Shown piece after piece: positions 48,301-57,237 of a DNA stretch of 64,000 nt. The position numbers were made by a program, and so were the translations under genes. The stretch spans positions 434,001 to 498,000 of the forward strand of contig JAJRPJ010000010.1 in NCBI GenBank assembly GCA_024280835.1, in the 5' to 3' direction. The notes beneath the pieces were generated by a model. It made no database searches. It had not been told where the DNA came from and saw only the letters and a program-made list of their open reading frames with translations. The DNA comes from Candidatus Zixiibacteriota bacterium (lineage in GTDB: Bacteria > Zixibacteria > MSB-5A5 > GN15 > JACZUZ01). The stretch's first letter is position 1; each line of letters opens with the position of its first letter.

Positions 48301-48735
48301 CCCATTAAGCGCTCGCTAAATATTAACGCGCGCTACGAAACCAGTAATTCAACTCGTGAATCATTTTTGAAGACCGGCCTTCTCTCAAGCGCCAATAGAG
48401 ACAAGAGTAGTACATTGCGGTTTTCGTCGCAGTATAGCTTCAGCTCACCCAATGGAGTTCGGTTACCTATCTTTGGCAAAATCAAGTTAAGATCTACCGT
48501 CTCAATCAAAGTCGATGTTCTCAAGCGTGTCAATGAAACTGAAGTTGCCAGCTCAGACGGAGAGTTCTCGCCGAGTTCACGTAGGGAAACCTTTACTGTC
48601 AACACGACAATCAATTATTCATTCTCAACTCAAGTACGAGGCGGAATGACTGCAACTTGGACAGATACCAATAGTAGAACACGCCCTGGGACGCACACTC
48701 GAGAGCTACGAATTTTCGCCGAAATGCGATTCTAA
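42346..48735 (+). CDS. sprA: SprA, giant outer-membrane translocon of type IX secretion
   Basis: 2129 residues. The start is TTG 42346, which gives a good signal peptide (LAVFALLLLSLPSRVAHS). No better start exists upstream in frame. The N-terminal third contains SprA_N-type segments (LRVSIPIKSKALESLFGEGG; GTIGSKIFVKVNQDS), the central part has ISLQGEIARSNPNPNVDGEAFIDDFEGSRQEVG typical of SprA, and the C-terminal third is a series of amphipathic strands ending in MRF. SprA forms the 36-strand barrel through which cargo crosses the outer membrane and which docks PorV. The length is slightly below the 2400 of Flavobacterium. An Arg/Glu-rich charged insert lies at about residues 1750-1800. Confidence 0.92.
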   Translation: MQSSFLKRIPLAVFALLLLSLPSRVAHSSEAGVYPSFNYRLTLLTRAPESEPEVTLSISRAHTVVPSLRRSRPKRARLLGASWQNKTITVGQSYYKTQSYVPSTFDGYDFLDWRRKLEIKQRLRSGAFEQIRASQKSGRGGLRVSIPIKSKALESLFGEGGAGLQVSGSRRISFAGTSNWNDGVSSSGRSQSRFPTLRMDQSFQFDIVGTIGSKIFVKVNQDSRVNIPLANRLEIRFNGGKDDVIQKIEAGNTTLSLPGASLLRYSSSVRGLFGIKTEAQLGPFKFVGIASQEKANTERASIVSGSSARGDTLRDYNYLRYKMFDLGFEELYESPDDSIIDFEVYRSKVGRPEQPVFDSAVMLLDPRLDNNGVIVDGSESNNDGASEAVEAISKENYTVFSRQRTLLFERRVPTATENVGIWLKLRRANPSDPRGPTYEIGNIDSVTVRLLFIKKNRSDTSSLIDTYEHRNIYSLPNSLGIDWDNPDINAIDMKVYQGNDKDENATTSLSNQGGVEYIQIVGLDQIGSSQAVPDGKADFTSSLFDFQRRIFILPNREPFNTAATFGSPDTLNIRVPGIYNVERSRQDWQDDSKYFFVFESFIRTNTIQLSGANIVEGAEVVSIGSQTLVRGTDYNVVGNSIQLTSDRATDPAAEVTVDYEVAPLFTVEKKTLLGTRIEYQGSKTFEFGVTALFKSDKATTRKPKVGQETSKMTAWDVNLSKKFNTNWMTGLFGALPLLSIKGNSGISLQGEIARSNPNPNVDGEAFIDDFEGSRQEVGLGTSRRRWLVASKPIQIDPLKTTKANIYWYNPRNGVATREVLNQEVTTSTSTIFPLNIVYMPTTLRIDTLIVDSVIDSSVTPPTLTVTETPYHSATVTERANVNKFKMTAVDTIPALANWSGITNSLQRSAWNQTNAELLEIRMRIRRNPFQPTGFIHFDFGEVSEDVITNRRNDQEGDDNVYNPDESDDVGIDRRDDAAEKLWYADILSFLPDANDPQGDNFPYGIGDNLETPDLVGFNGNVIDDLNNSDLQRLKKINGTEVNFFDPIFTSVDAEIDLLQSGAINLSNNYFSFKASLDTGSLGNNFFVKGSESFLDGDTTLPTGWITLRIPVQDLSVVDTVIGNPSWTDINQVRIWMDSLTDTIMIEIASIELVSSNWRDTLLVLPDSARLKFDSTAILPTTGRSKFNLSVINTSEDFIYEAPPGVTGNVDQINQITEPEQSLRMAYENFIFGDTGKITKPQTVVNYMGYRELRMFTHGDASIGATHQVNYYFRLGTDSLNYYEFRIGLEPGWSINNEVVMDFNELTALKDRGLKDNLIDSATGLLNTGDLDPRYRVVGLPTLRSIRYMSSGLTNADPTDVNVGITGEVWVDELRLTNVRRDVGTALRFSASGNIGDFVTSYGVSASFTDAFYRDIARGTRRGNGVSLGSGSSDFRYSLNANFQLSKFLPPSMKANIPIRVTYSKSVRTPLLVTAGNSDIVLPQERRIEERTISETRGFSVRESFNKNTKNLLYTVLLNRISTSFDYNRSESTSPTIPKSLTERYGASFSYDVQRFPTIPPIPVFFMFSKVPLVKRLSETRLSLTPTNFKLRSNFARNLTVRTQNLEGAITSSHTRTLNTDVQTGARWLTNLTSRFSLNLRSDLRNPDWINLSPKDFRIGKITRLQQSFNHEFSPILFPFLTHKFSFNSSYAENLQQASLSRDFLVANPNDSLLEPYDVSQNLRFSVSGTFDLKKFFGEPGRVRSSNAASDSRRRNAENARKLREERRRREMGDTLNVDSLNQDSKVEEKKKDNTPSGPWIGAKVSNFTRGSLRKLTGFIDPVTASLDRSQTLQRNGLRFRPSPKFRFGFTDVLDGPIVGVTRQTKNFSESTGWRLGSGARFFRGGITTRIDISESRATTHPSTGSGSVSIDRSWPRLTITIREFRSFNNVWGLRFLQGQLNALIRRFGPQTSYARRTTERIDLSTGFTTSRTTAIDRGPLIGVTIPIKRSLNINARYETSNSTRESFLKTGLLSSANRDKSSTLRFSSQYSFSSPNGVRLPIFGKIKLRSTVSIKVDVLKRVNETEVASSDGEFSPSSRRETFTVNTTINYSFSTQVRGGMTATWTDTNSRTRPGTHTRELRIFAEMRF

Positions 48736-48786
48736 GGCACAGCTAATTCTTGCTATCGAAATTTAAAATACTATCTTGCGACTATT

Positions 48787-49734
48787 ATGAAAAATCTCTT
48801 ATCAACAGCGCTAATCCTTTTGCTCAGCGCCACCAGTCTTGCGCTTAGCTCCTGTGGCGTCTCGGGTGTGAGTTCAAATCCTGAACCACAGTTCGATGCA
48901 CAGCGAGCGCTAAGATTTATCGAAGAACAAGTTGAGTTCGGACCACGTGTACCTGGCTCTGAGGCTTGGAGTGACTGTCGGGACTACTTGATGGCCTATT
49001 TTGATTCACTCGGATATAATGTCCAAAGAAACGACTATACACATGTCGATTACGTCACAGGGCAAACTGTGCCACTGACCAATCTGCTAATTACACAAAA
49101 AGTACAACCTTCTCAGGATGTGTCCTCCAATCAAGCAATCCTGCTTTGTGCGCATTGGGATAGTCGGCCTCGCTGTGAGCGCGATCCTGATCCTGCGCGT
49201 CGAGCCGATTCCTTGCCAGCGGCAAATGACGGTGCATCTGGAGTAGCCATGTTGATGGAGTTGGCCGCATCAATTAAAGATGCGCCCCCAACTGTTCCTG
49301 TGGCTTTTGTGCTTTTTGATGGCGAAGATTGGGGCCGCGAAGGCGATGTTAATCAATACAGTCTCGGAGCCAAAAAATTCGCCAGTCACTCGGATACAAA
49401 ACTATATCGCTATGCAATTCTCTTCGATTTAATTGGCCATCCAACAGCAAAGTTTCGCAAAGAAAAGTTTTCCGAGAAATTTGCAAGCGCAATCAATCAC
49501 AAAGTTTGGACAGCCGCCAAAGAATTAGGTGTCCAGCGCTTTATAGATACCGTCGGGCAGGGAGTAATCGATGACCATTTGCCGTTGCTAAATGCGGGTC
49601 TGCCCACAATCGACATTATCGACATGAACTACAAATACTGGCACACAACTTTAGACACGCCCGACAAATGTGACAGCGCCGCCCTCCATGAAGTCGGCTC
49701 GGTTACCTTGCGAGTTCTCTATCAAGAACAATAA
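48787..49734 (+). CDS. M28-family peptidase-like lipoprotein (glutaminyl cyclase type)
   Basis: 315 residues. Signal peptide with lipobox ALSSC. The metal motifs AHWDSRPRCE near residue 121, ANDGASGVAMLMELA near residue 145 and LFDGEDWG near residue 178 are those of M28 peptidases. The sequence around the zinc site is closer to glutaminyl-peptide cyclotransferases than to aminopeptidases. Type IX systems often pair with glutaminyl cyclases that cap secreted proteins with pyroglutamate, and this gene directly follows sprA, so that function is attractive but not proven. Confidence 0.85.
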   Translation: MKNLLSTALILLLSATSLALSSCGVSGVSSNPEPQFDAQRALRFIEEQVEFGPRVPGSEAWSDCRDYLMAYFDSLGYNVQRNDYTHVDYVTGQTVPLTNLLITQKVQPSQDVSSNQAILLCAHWDSRPRCERDPDPARRADSLPAANDGASGVAMLMELAASIKDAPPTVPVAFVLFDGEDWGREGDVNQYSLGAKKFASHSDTKLYRYAILFDLIGHPTAKFRKEKFSEKFASAINHKVWTAAKELGVQRFIDTVGQGVIDDHLPLLNAGLPTIDIIDMNYKYWHTTLDTPDKCDSAALHEVGSVTLRVLYQEQ

Positions 49735-49752
49735 TCAAAACCAGTTCAGCCC

Positions 49753-51171
49753 ATGAAAATTGAAGCCAAAAAAAATCGTGACCCGAAGGCGCCAATAGAA
49801 TCTCCGCGTGATATTCCTGCGCTCGACGACTTTCTAGCTGATGAACAAATTGCCAAGGCGCTTGGACAAATCTCAAAGCGGGTGCTAACTGAAATTATCC
49901 GTGAAGTCTTCGACAAGGCCCGCCAAGCTCTAACTGACCCAGCGAAGTCACCTGCAATAACCTATAGCTCATTGATAAAAGCCACCCTCAAAGAAGTGGG
50001 AATATTCTCCCGCAAGTCACTCACAAATGTCATCAATTGCACTGGTGTCATAGCCCATACAAATTTGGGCCGAGCGCCATTATCAAAAGAATCAATGGAG
50101 CATGTCCTCGAAATCATGGCTGGCTACCAAACTCTGGAATTTGATCTAGAATCAGGAGCGCGAGGAAAACGAGGTCTCGACGTCGAAGCGGATCTCTGTA
50201 CTCTAACTGGCTCTGAATCCGCGTTAATAGTCAACAATTGCGCTGGCGCATTATTCTTGCTCTTGAATACTCTCTCAAACCGTAAAGAAACTATTCTCAG
50301 TAGGGGAGAGATGGTGCAAATCGGTGGCGGATTCCGTGTTCCTGATGTCATGCGCCGCTCCGGCGCCAAGCTCGTCGAAATCGGAACCACTAATATCACT
50401 ACTGCCAATGATTACACTCAAGCGCTAAGTCCCAAAACCGCGCTCTTACTGAAAGTCAATCAAAGCAATTTCTCACAACACGGTTTCACAGGCGAAGCCA
50501 GCATCAAAGAACTCGTGACAGTAGCTTCCGAGCACAATATCCCTCTAATATACGACCTTGGTTCAGGCCTTGTGGTCAATCCCACTGAGGTCAATTTGAC
50601 AGGCTACCCTTCGGTAATCGGAGCGCTACGTGATGGCGCCGATATTGTCTGTTTCTCGGGTGACAAACTATTTGGCTCAGCCCAAGCTGGATTGATTGTC
50701 GGTAAGAAATATATCATCGACAAACTCCGTAAAAATCCGCTTTATCGCGCGCTACGTCCCGACAAGACTACACTGGCGTTCCTCTCGCAAACCCTGCAAA
50801 GCTATTTAAATGACACCTGGCGACAGGACGTGCCGCTCTGGAAGATGGCCCTACGCACTGAAAAAGAACTCTACAAATTTGGTAGAGAAATAATTGAAAG
50901 TGTCACCGAGAACTCAAAACTACTCTTGACTGCCAGCGCTGGACGTTATGGAGCAGGCTCTGTGCCTGACGCCGAAATCCCGTCCTGCGCTATCAGCTTT
51001 CAAACTGTACGGCCAGCCAAAAACGTTGCGCGACTATTTCGTCAGCAAACCCCACCAATTATCGGGCGTATCGAAAACGAAACATTCCTGTTAGACATTC
51101 TAACTGTGACCGAAGCTGATAAAGAGGCGCTCGTCAACGCCCTCAATGAAGTGATTCCACAGTTGCCATAA
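49753..51171 (+). CDS. selA: L-seryl-tRNA(Sec) selenium transferase
   Basis: 472 residues, the family length. PLP-dependent fold: NCTGVIAHTNLGRAPLS near residue 97, ALIVNNCAGALFLLLNTLS near residue 157, SRGEMVQIGGGFRVPDVM, and the PLP lysine in SGDKLFGSAQAGLIVG (Lys about 305). It converts Ser-tRNA(Sec) to Sec-tRNA(Sec) with selenophosphate. It begins 18 bases after the M28 gene, and selB follows after 41 bases. Confidence 0.97.
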   Translation: MKIEAKKNRDPKAPIESPRDIPALDDFLADEQIAKALGQISKRVLTEIIREVFDKARQALTDPAKSPAITYSSLIKATLKEVGIFSRKSLTNVINCTGVIAHTNLGRAPLSKESMEHVLEIMAGYQTLEFDLESGARGKRGLDVEADLCTLTGSESALIVNNCAGALFLLLNTLSNRKETILSRGEMVQIGGGFRVPDVMRRSGAKLVEIGTTNITTANDYTQALSPKTALLLKVNQSNFSQHGFTGEASIKELVTVASEHNIPLIYDLGSGLVVNPTEVNLTGYPSVIGALRDGADIVCFSGDKLFGSAQAGLIVGKKYIIDKLRKNPLYRALRPDKTTLAFLSQTLQSYLNDTWRQDVPLWKMALRTEKELYKFGREIIESVTENSKLLLTASAGRYGAGSVPDAEIPSCAISFQTVRPAKNVARLFRQQTPPIIGRIENETFLLDILTVTEADKEALVNALNEVIPQLP

Positions 51172-51212
51172 CCCAAGCAAGCGCCCAACATTATTTTCCT
51201 GTATATTTATCT

Positions 51213-53207
51213 ATGATTACTATCGGACTCGCTGGACATATCGATCATGGCAAAAGCTCACTGGTGCGTCGCCTTACTGGAGTAGACCCAGATAGGTTGC
51301 CAGAGGAAAAAGAGCGGGGCATGACTATTGATTTAGGTTTCGCACATTGGACGCCAACCGATGGTACCAATGGCTCGGATAGCGCTGTCGAAGTTTCTTT
51401 CGTTGATGTGCCAGGTCATGAGCGTTTTGTTCGCAATATGATTGCTGGGGCTGGTGGAATCGAAGCTGTCATGTTAGTAGTTGCCGCCGATGATGGCTGG
51501 ATGCCGCAATCACAAGAACACTTTGATATCATCCGCCTGCTCAACATTCAACACGGCTTAGTCGTTGTCACAAAAACAGACCTCGCCGAGCCAGCATGGC
51601 GCTCAGCTGTCATAGACGATATCAGAGAGCGTCTTGTCGGTTCGTTCCTCGAGAATGCCCCCATAGTGTCAGTCAGCTCTACTACAGGCACAGGGTTCCC
51701 TGAATTAGAAAAGACTCTCAAAGAGATTTCCAGCAAATTTGAAGCAACGCAAGACGGTCATCACGATATTGGTAAATCAAGGCTAACGGTTGACCGTTCA
51801 TTTGTTCTCCCTGGAATCGGAGGGATAGTCACTGGCTCAGCCCGGGGTGGAGGGTTTTCAGTGGGCGATGAAATAGTAATTGCTCCAACAGGAACCGTTG
51901 GAAAAATTCGCGCGCTACATCGTCATGAAAAACAAGTAGAAACAGTCTCAGCTGGACAACGCGCCGCAATCTCGTTCACTGGGATAGAACGCGAAGAGTT
52001 ACTGCGAGGCGCATTTGTCACAACACCCGAGCTAGGCGCCCCATCTCTCAACGGCAGAGTGTTGCTAGTCAGAGTTGAAGCCCTACCTGAGTGTCCTGTC
52101 AAACTCACCCACCGACGAAAGCTACTGCTCTTCTTCGGAGCCTCTGAAATCCCCTGTGAAATTCGCCTACCTGGCGCCCAAGAATTACGCGCTGGTGAGA
52201 CCGCTTGTCTGGCGCTGCGCTGTGATGAAATGCCTTTCTGTTTTGCTGGTGACAGATTCGTCCTACGCCTTCCAACTCCACAAGTTACAGTCGGTGGGGG
52301 GGTGGTTCTCGATTGGAGCGCCAACTTACCATTCAAAGATGAGCTAAAACGGCAAATCCAACTCGCCGAGGAACTCTTTGCAGGTGACAAACACTCAACC
52401 GACAAACACACTTTCGAATCCCTATTATCAAATCTACTAACATTACAATTACGATTGCGTTTTCCGCAAGCCAAAGAAAATATCCTCTTGCGCTCTGTCT
52501 TTTCACAAAAGGACATAAGAAGCGCCGCCGATGTACTAATCAAAGCGGGAATCATAACCGAACATGACTCACTACTGTTTCCTCTGGCGGAGTTAGATGA
52601 CCTAGTGACACAACTCATCACCAATATCGAACAGCGCTTCAATGACGCGCCACATCTCAAAGGTCTCAACGAACAAGAAGTCCTGCGCCTACTGCCAAAA
52701 ACATTTGCCGAATCCATAACTGACGGAACAGCCCTACTAAAGCTAATCACCAAACGCAAGCAGTTACTCACTGAAAAGGGCTTGTATCGTTTGCCTGGCC
52801 GCGAATTATCCGTCTCTGGCTCTGTTCGCAAGGAGGCTGAAAGAATACTCAGCGAACTGAAAGCCAATCCCTATTCGCCACCACTGATCGCCAAACTCAT
52901 CACTAATGGCAAGGTTTCAAAAGATGCGCTCGGGTTCTTGTTTAACACAAACGAAGCTGTCAAAGTCACCTCAGAATTAGCGCTAAACTCCAGTAGCTGG
53001 CGAGAAGCGCTAAAGAGCATTCGTCAGTGTCTCGAATCAGGTGAGGAGCTAACGGTCGCTTGGCTGCGTTCAGAACTGGACACAAGTAGAAAATATGCCC
53101 TGCCAATCCTAGAAGAACTCGATAGGCTGATGGTCACTGAGCGCGTCGATGACAAACGTGTGGCTGGCGGAAAGTTCAAAGCTTTCTTCGAAGAACTTGA
53201 TAACTAA
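51213..53207 (+). CDS. selB: Selenocysteine-specific translation elongation factor
   Basis: 664 residues. GTPase motifs: GHIDHGKSS (G1), GMTIDLGF (G2), DVPGHE (G3) and TKTD (G4). Three further EF-Tu-like domains follow, then a C-terminal region (about residues 420-664) of winged-helix repeats, which in this family bind the SECIS hairpin. It carries Sec-tRNA(Sec) to the ribosome at UGA codons. The gene is in the same transcript direction as selA. selD is not in the window. Confidence 0.96.
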   Translation: MITIGLAGHIDHGKSSLVRRLTGVDPDRLPEEKERGMTIDLGFAHWTPTDGTNGSDSAVEVSFVDVPGHERFVRNMIAGAGGIEAVMLVVAADDGWMPQSQEHFDIIRLLNIQHGLVVVTKTDLAEPAWRSAVIDDIRERLVGSFLENAPIVSVSSTTGTGFPELEKTLKEISSKFEATQDGHHDIGKSRLTVDRSFVLPGIGGIVTGSARGGGFSVGDEIVIAPTGTVGKIRALHRHEKQVETVSAGQRAAISFTGIEREELLRGAFVTTPELGAPSLNGRVLLVRVEALPECPVKLTHRRKLLLFFGASEIPCEIRLPGAQELRAGETACLALRCDEMPFCFAGDRFVLRLPTPQVTVGGGVVLDWSANLPFKDELKRQIQLAEELFAGDKHSTDKHTFESLLSNLLTLQLRLRFPQAKENILLRSVFSQKDIRSAADVLIKAGIITEHDSLLFPLAELDDLVTQLITNIEQRFNDAPHLKGLNEQEVLRLLPKTFAESITDGTALLKLITKRKQLLTEKGLYRLPGRELSVSGSVRKEAERILSELKANPYSPPLIAKLITNGKVSKDALGFLFNTNEAVKVTSELALNSSSWREALKSIRQCLESGEELTVAWLRSELDTSRKYALPILEELDRLMVTERVDDKRVAGGKFKAFFEELDN

Positions 53208-53216
53208 TAATAGTCA

Positions 53217-54833
53217 ATGGCGCTCAAGAGTAAAAAAGGAACGGTCCTCTACAATGGCGCCATCGAAACAATGGCCGCTAACATTAGCGCTTGTGACTCA
53301 CTAGCGCTGCAAAACGGCAACATCCTAGCTGTCGGCAAGAACTTAGAGCATGACACAGACTTTAAGTCATTTCAAAGAATAGACCTGCAAGGAGCAACCG
53401 TCTACCCAGGTTTCGTCGATGCCCACACACATTTTCACTATTTCGCGCTGTCACTAGGCAAAGCGCAGTTAGCAGGGGAGAGAACCCTCAATTCAGCCAT
53501 AGCAAAACTATCGGCTCACGTAACGAATCTCAAACCCAAAGAGTGGCTTCTCGGTGAGGGGTTATTCATAGCGGAAACTTCGCAAGAAAACTGGAATGCC
53601 GCCGCCGCGCTAGATACTATCACAGGCGCTCGCCCAGCCGCAATTTACACTCGCGATCAACATACTCTCTGGGCCAACACAGCCGCCTTGAGTTGCGCTA
53701 ACATCGGCCAAAGTACACCCAATCCGTCAGGTGGGAAAATCGAGCGCCTAAGTAATGGCGCACCCTCTGGCATTCTTCGCGAAAACTCTGCTATTGCCTT
53801 AATCTTAGATCAAGTTCCCGAAATCACCAAATCTCGAACAAACGAACTATACCAACAAGCCCTGCAAATTGCCCACAGCCGAGGTGTCACTGGTGTGCAT
53901 TCTTTTGACTCTTGGCGAGGCTTTGATTTCTTCCGTATCCAAGCGCAAAAAAAACAATTAGGACTGCGCATCTCATACTATCTCCAACCGCCAGACCTAC
54001 ACAAAGCCGAAAAACTTCTAGGCGAGAGCCTACATTTCGGACTCAAACGAGGTTGGCTACGAATCGCTGGTATGAAAACCTTCTCTGACGGCGCTCTTGG
54101 ATCACGCACAGCGCTCACACATCAACCATACCTAAAATCAAATGGCAACAAAGGCCTAGAAGTCACTTCACCGAAAGAATTGCGACGTCTCGTCAAGATA
54201 GCCGCCGAACACAGTCTTCCATGCGCAATCCACGCCATCGGTGACAAGGCTGTCACAAATTGCATCACAGCCCTCTCAGAAACACCTCTAGGTAAAATAT
54301 CCACCAAAGCGCGTCATCGCATAGAACACCTACAAATGATACGCCGCCAAGACATACCCGCTCTCAAAGACTCAGGAATCGTCGCTTCTATGCAACCATC
54401 CCACCTCCCAGACGACGTTGTCGACATAGAATCATGCTGGGGAGCGCGTGCAAAGAATTGCTATGTCTTTCGGTCACTTTTAGAATCCAATATTCCTCTG
54501 GCTTTCGGCTCAGATGTTCCGATTGTTGAACTGAATCCACTGGGTGGAATCAGAGATGCGGTTCGTCGTCGTTCTTCGGATGGGCGCTCAATCCTCAACA
54601 CCGCTGAAAGAATAAGCGCTCATCAAGCAGCTTTCTGTTTCACTCGAGGTGCCGCCTACAGCTCTGGTGAAGAGGACTATTCAGGGAGCATACTCCCTGG
54701 CTACAGAGCAGACTTGACCGTTATCTCCCAAAGCCTACGGCATGTAAACATGACCAGCGTGGCGGATGTTGAGATTCTAGCTACCATCATCGATGGAAAA
54801 GTTGTATATTCAAATGGTGGTTTCGAAATGTAA
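53217..54833 (+). CDS. YtcJ-like amidohydrolase
   Basis: 538 residues. Metal-dependent hydrolase fold of the YtcJ/amidohydrolase-3 group: GFVDAHTHFHYFA (HxH) near residue 67, LGSRTALTHQPYL near residue 295, HAIGDKAVTNCI near residue 340, RIEHLQMI, and FGSDVPIVELNPLGGI near residue 437 with the Asp ligand. The natural substrate is unknown for most members. It starts 9 bases after selB, so it may be read through from the sel genes. Confidence 0.85.
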   Translation: MALKSKKGTVLYNGAIETMAANISACDSLALQNGNILAVGKNLEHDTDFKSFQRIDLQGATVYPGFVDAHTHFHYFALSLGKAQLAGERTLNSAIAKLSAHVTNLKPKEWLLGEGLFIAETSQENWNAAAALDTITGARPAAIYTRDQHTLWANTAALSCANIGQSTPNPSGGKIERLSNGAPSGILRENSAIALILDQVPEITKSRTNELYQQALQIAHSRGVTGVHSFDSWRGFDFFRIQAQKKQLGLRISYYLQPPDLHKAEKLLGESLHFGLKRGWLRIAGMKTFSDGALGSRTALTHQPYLKSNGNKGLEVTSPKELRRLVKIAAEHSLPCAIHAIGDKAVTNCITALSETPLGKISTKARHRIEHLQMIRRQDIPALKDSGIVASMQPSHLPDDVVDIESCWGARAKNCYVFRSLLESNIPLAFGSDVPIVELNPLGGIRDAVRRRSSDGRSILNTAERISAHQAAFCFTRGAAYSSGEEDYSGSILPGYRADLTVISQSLRHVNMTSVADVEILATIIDGKVVYSNGGFEM

Positions 54834-54887
54834 GAGCTTTTTTATGTAAAGCATATTGCTGCAAGAAATGTTTGATAAGGGGGAAGC

Positions 54888-56279
54888 ATGAGGAAGAGCA
54901 TGAAAACGAAAGCGAAGCGACCTCTCTTGATGGTCTTTTGCACGCTGCTGTTGTTGCCTTTGGCTTTTGCTGGAATCACCCACTCCGACGAAACCGACAC
55001 CAATCAAACAACGCCTGTCGACACAATTGAAGTCGCCTCTACAGACACCAGCGCAAAATCCGCAACTAGAAAACTTGTTTACATTCTCAACATCGACGGC
55101 GCCATCGGAACAATCACTGCCAAGCGCGTTATCGAAGCCATCGAAAAATCCGAACAAGACAATGCCGAAGCGCTAATCATCCAATTAGATACACCGGGTG
55201 GATTCACCAAAGCCACTTGGGCTATCGACAAGGCCATCCTAAATAGCCATGTGCCAGTAGTAGTATTCATCGGCCCAGCTGGAGCGCGCGCTGGTTCTGC
55301 AGGCGTGTATATTACTTATGCCGCGCACATCGCTTCTATGGCCTATGGAACCAATCTTGGGTCGGCGCATCCAGTAGGTGGTCAAGGCGAAGACATTGAT
55401 TCAGTCATGAATGAAAAGGTGACTAATGATGCTGTTGCCTCAATCCGCACTATGGCCGACAAACACGGTCGCAACGCCGAGTGGGCCGAAAGAGCTGTTA
55501 GAGAATCAGTCAATATCACAGACACCGAAGCTGACTCCCTAGGCGTGATTGATGTCCGCGCCAAATCTATCGATGAATTACTGACCGCAATCAGTGGCCG
55601 CACAGTTGAAACGCCTGTCGGAGAAAAAACACTCCAAACCAAAGAAGCCCACACTGTCACTCTGACTATCAGTTTCATAGAATCAATCCTCCGCATACTA
55701 ACTTCACCAGACATAGCTTTCTTGCTTTTTTCAATTGGCGGACTCGGGATAATTCTCGAACTCTATCACCCAGGCGCAATTTTCCCAGGAGTGATTGGAG
55801 GTATATCTCTAATCTTGGCATTCTATGCTTTCCAAACCCTACCAATCAACACCGCAGGACTCCTGCTCATCATACTTTCATTAGTCCTGTTCATGATTGA
55901 AATAAAAGTCACCAGCTACGGGCTGCTAACTGTTGGCGGAATAGTCTCGATGTCCCTAGGAGGTATGATGCTAATCGACTCCTCAAACACAGCGCTGCAA
56001 GTCAGCAAAGGAATTATCTTCTCAGTAGCTTTCAGCCTAGGAATATTACTCGCCCTAGTCGGCTACTTAGTCGCACGCTCATATCGTCACCAAATAACAA
56101 CTGGCCCAGAAGGCATGGTCGGTGAAGCCGGTCATGCGCGGTCCGAGATAAATCTTACTGGCTCCGTCTTCGCCTGCGGTGAACTATGGAAAGCCACCAG
56201 CGCCGAGCCAATTGAAAAAGGCGCCGAAATTATTGTCGAAAAAATCGAAGGTATACATTTACACGTACGCAAGAAATAG
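54888..56279 (+). CDS. NfeD-type membrane-bound serine protease (ClpP class)
   Basis: 463 residues. Signal peptide, then a ClpP-like domain with YILNIDGAIGTITAKRVI, LDTPGGF, the catalytic Ser in GARAGSAGVYIT near residue 143, and the partner Lys in MNEKVTNDAVASI. Four to five membrane helices follow (about residues 265-405), and the end is an OB-fold (MVGEAGHARSEINLTG). This is the long NfeD form, which cleaves stomatin-type partners. The next gene encodes exactly that partner. Confidence 0.93.
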   Translation: MRKSMKTKAKRPLLMVFCTLLLLPLAFAGITHSDETDTNQTTPVDTIEVASTDTSAKSATRKLVYILNIDGAIGTITAKRVIEAIEKSEQDNAEALIIQLDTPGGFTKATWAIDKAILNSHVPVVVFIGPAGARAGSAGVYITYAAHIASMAYGTNLGSAHPVGGQGEDIDSVMNEKVTNDAVASIRTMADKHGRNAEWAERAVRESVNITDTEADSLGVIDVRAKSIDELLTAISGRTVETPVGEKTLQTKEAHTVTLTISFIESILRILTSPDIAFLLFSIGGLGIILELYHPGAIFPGVIGGISLILAFYAFQTLPINTAGLLLIILSLVLFMIEIKVTSYGLLTVGGIVSMSLGGMMLIDSSNTALQVSKGIIFSVAFSLGILLALVGYLVARSYRHQITTGPEGMVGEAGHARSEINLTGSVFACGELWKATSAEPIEKGAEIIVEKIEGIHLHVRKK

Positions 56280-56317
56280 AAAATATCTGATGAAGTTATA
56301 GTGAAAGGAAGCATGTT

Positions 56318-57082
56318 ATGCCTAGTGTAGCCGCTTTAGGAGTTATCGTATTTATATTTTTGTTCTTTCTCATGAACGCTCTGCGCGTTTTGCGCGAGTA
56401 CGAACGTGGTGTAGTTTTTCGTCTCGGACGTTTGATCGGTATCAAAGGGCCTGGACTAATTCTGCTCATCCCCATAGTCGATAAACTAATCAAAGTCGAC
56501 TTAAGAACCATCACCTTCGATGTCCCACCCCAAGATGTCATCACACGTGACAACGTGTCTATCAAAGTCAACGCCGTAATCTATTTCCGTGTCCTCGACC
56601 CACAAAAAGCGATTGTCAACGTCGAAAACTTTTTCGAAGCCACCAGCCAAATAGCCCAAACAACCTTGCGCTCAATTCTCGGACAGTTTGAACTTGATGA
56701 ACTACTCTCAAATCGTGACACTATCAACGAGAAACTTCAAACAGTCATTGATGAGCAAACCGAACCATGGGGCATCAAAGTCTCAGTCGTCGAAGTCAAG
56801 AATGTCGATCTTCCTACAGAGATGACACGCGCCATCGCCAAACAGGCCGTAGCCGAACGTGAGCGTCGCGCAAAAATCATCCACGCCGAAGGCGAGTTCC
56901 AGGCCTCACAAAAACTCAGTGAGGCCGCCGAAATAATTTCAAAGCACCCGACAGCGCTACAACTGCGCTATCTGCAAACTCTAACCGAAATCTCAGTCAC
57001 CAATAGCAGCACTGTCATATTCCCATTACCCATGGACATCATAAAACCATTTCTAGAAATGCAGAAACCTAAGAGCGACTAG
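56318..57082 (+). CDS. Slipin/stomatin-type SPFH-domain protein
   Basis: 254 residues. An N-terminal membrane helix ([20 protein letters not shown]) is followed by an SPFH/Band 7 domain ([67 protein letters not shown] split across residues 190-215). The C-terminal tail resembles the site that NfeD proteases cut. The gene starts 38 bases after the NfeD gene; the two form the common NfeD-slipin operon of membrane microdomains. Confidence 0.93.
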   Translation: MPSVAALGVIVFIFLFFLMNALRVLREYERGVVFRLGRLIGIKGPGLILLIPIVDKLIKVDLRTITFDVPPQDVITRDNVSIKVNAVIYFRVLDPQKAIVNVENFFEATSQIAQTTLRSILGQFELDELLSNRDTINEKLQTVIDEQTEPWGIKVSVVEVKNVDLPTEMTRAIAKQAVAERERRAKIIHAEGEFQASQKLSEAAEIISKHPTALQLRYLQTLTEISVTNSSTVIFPLPMDIIKPFLEMQKPKSD

Positions 57083-57090
57083 CGTATGAT

Positions 57091-57105
57091 CGAGGATTCT
57101 CCTCG
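57091..57105 (+). terminator. Short hairpin after the slipin gene
   Basis: CGAGGA and TCCTCG form a 6-bp stem with a 3-nt loop 8 bases after the stop codon. No T-run beyond TT, so termination is uncertain. Confidence 0.3.
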
Positions 57106-57237
57106 TTCGTGAAATCAAGACTTGCGCAGTCCTATATATTGTTACATCTTGGCGCCGACTTAGCATTGGTGTTACTTCAGGTTCTATGCAGCTAGGTGAA
57201 CCTGGAAATCAATACTCTACACATCACAGGTGGGACA

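Noticed and set aside
51923-52867. 314-residue minus-strand open frame
   Set aside because: It is antisense to selB, Ser/Arg-rich and without any recognisable domain; a shadow of selB codon use.
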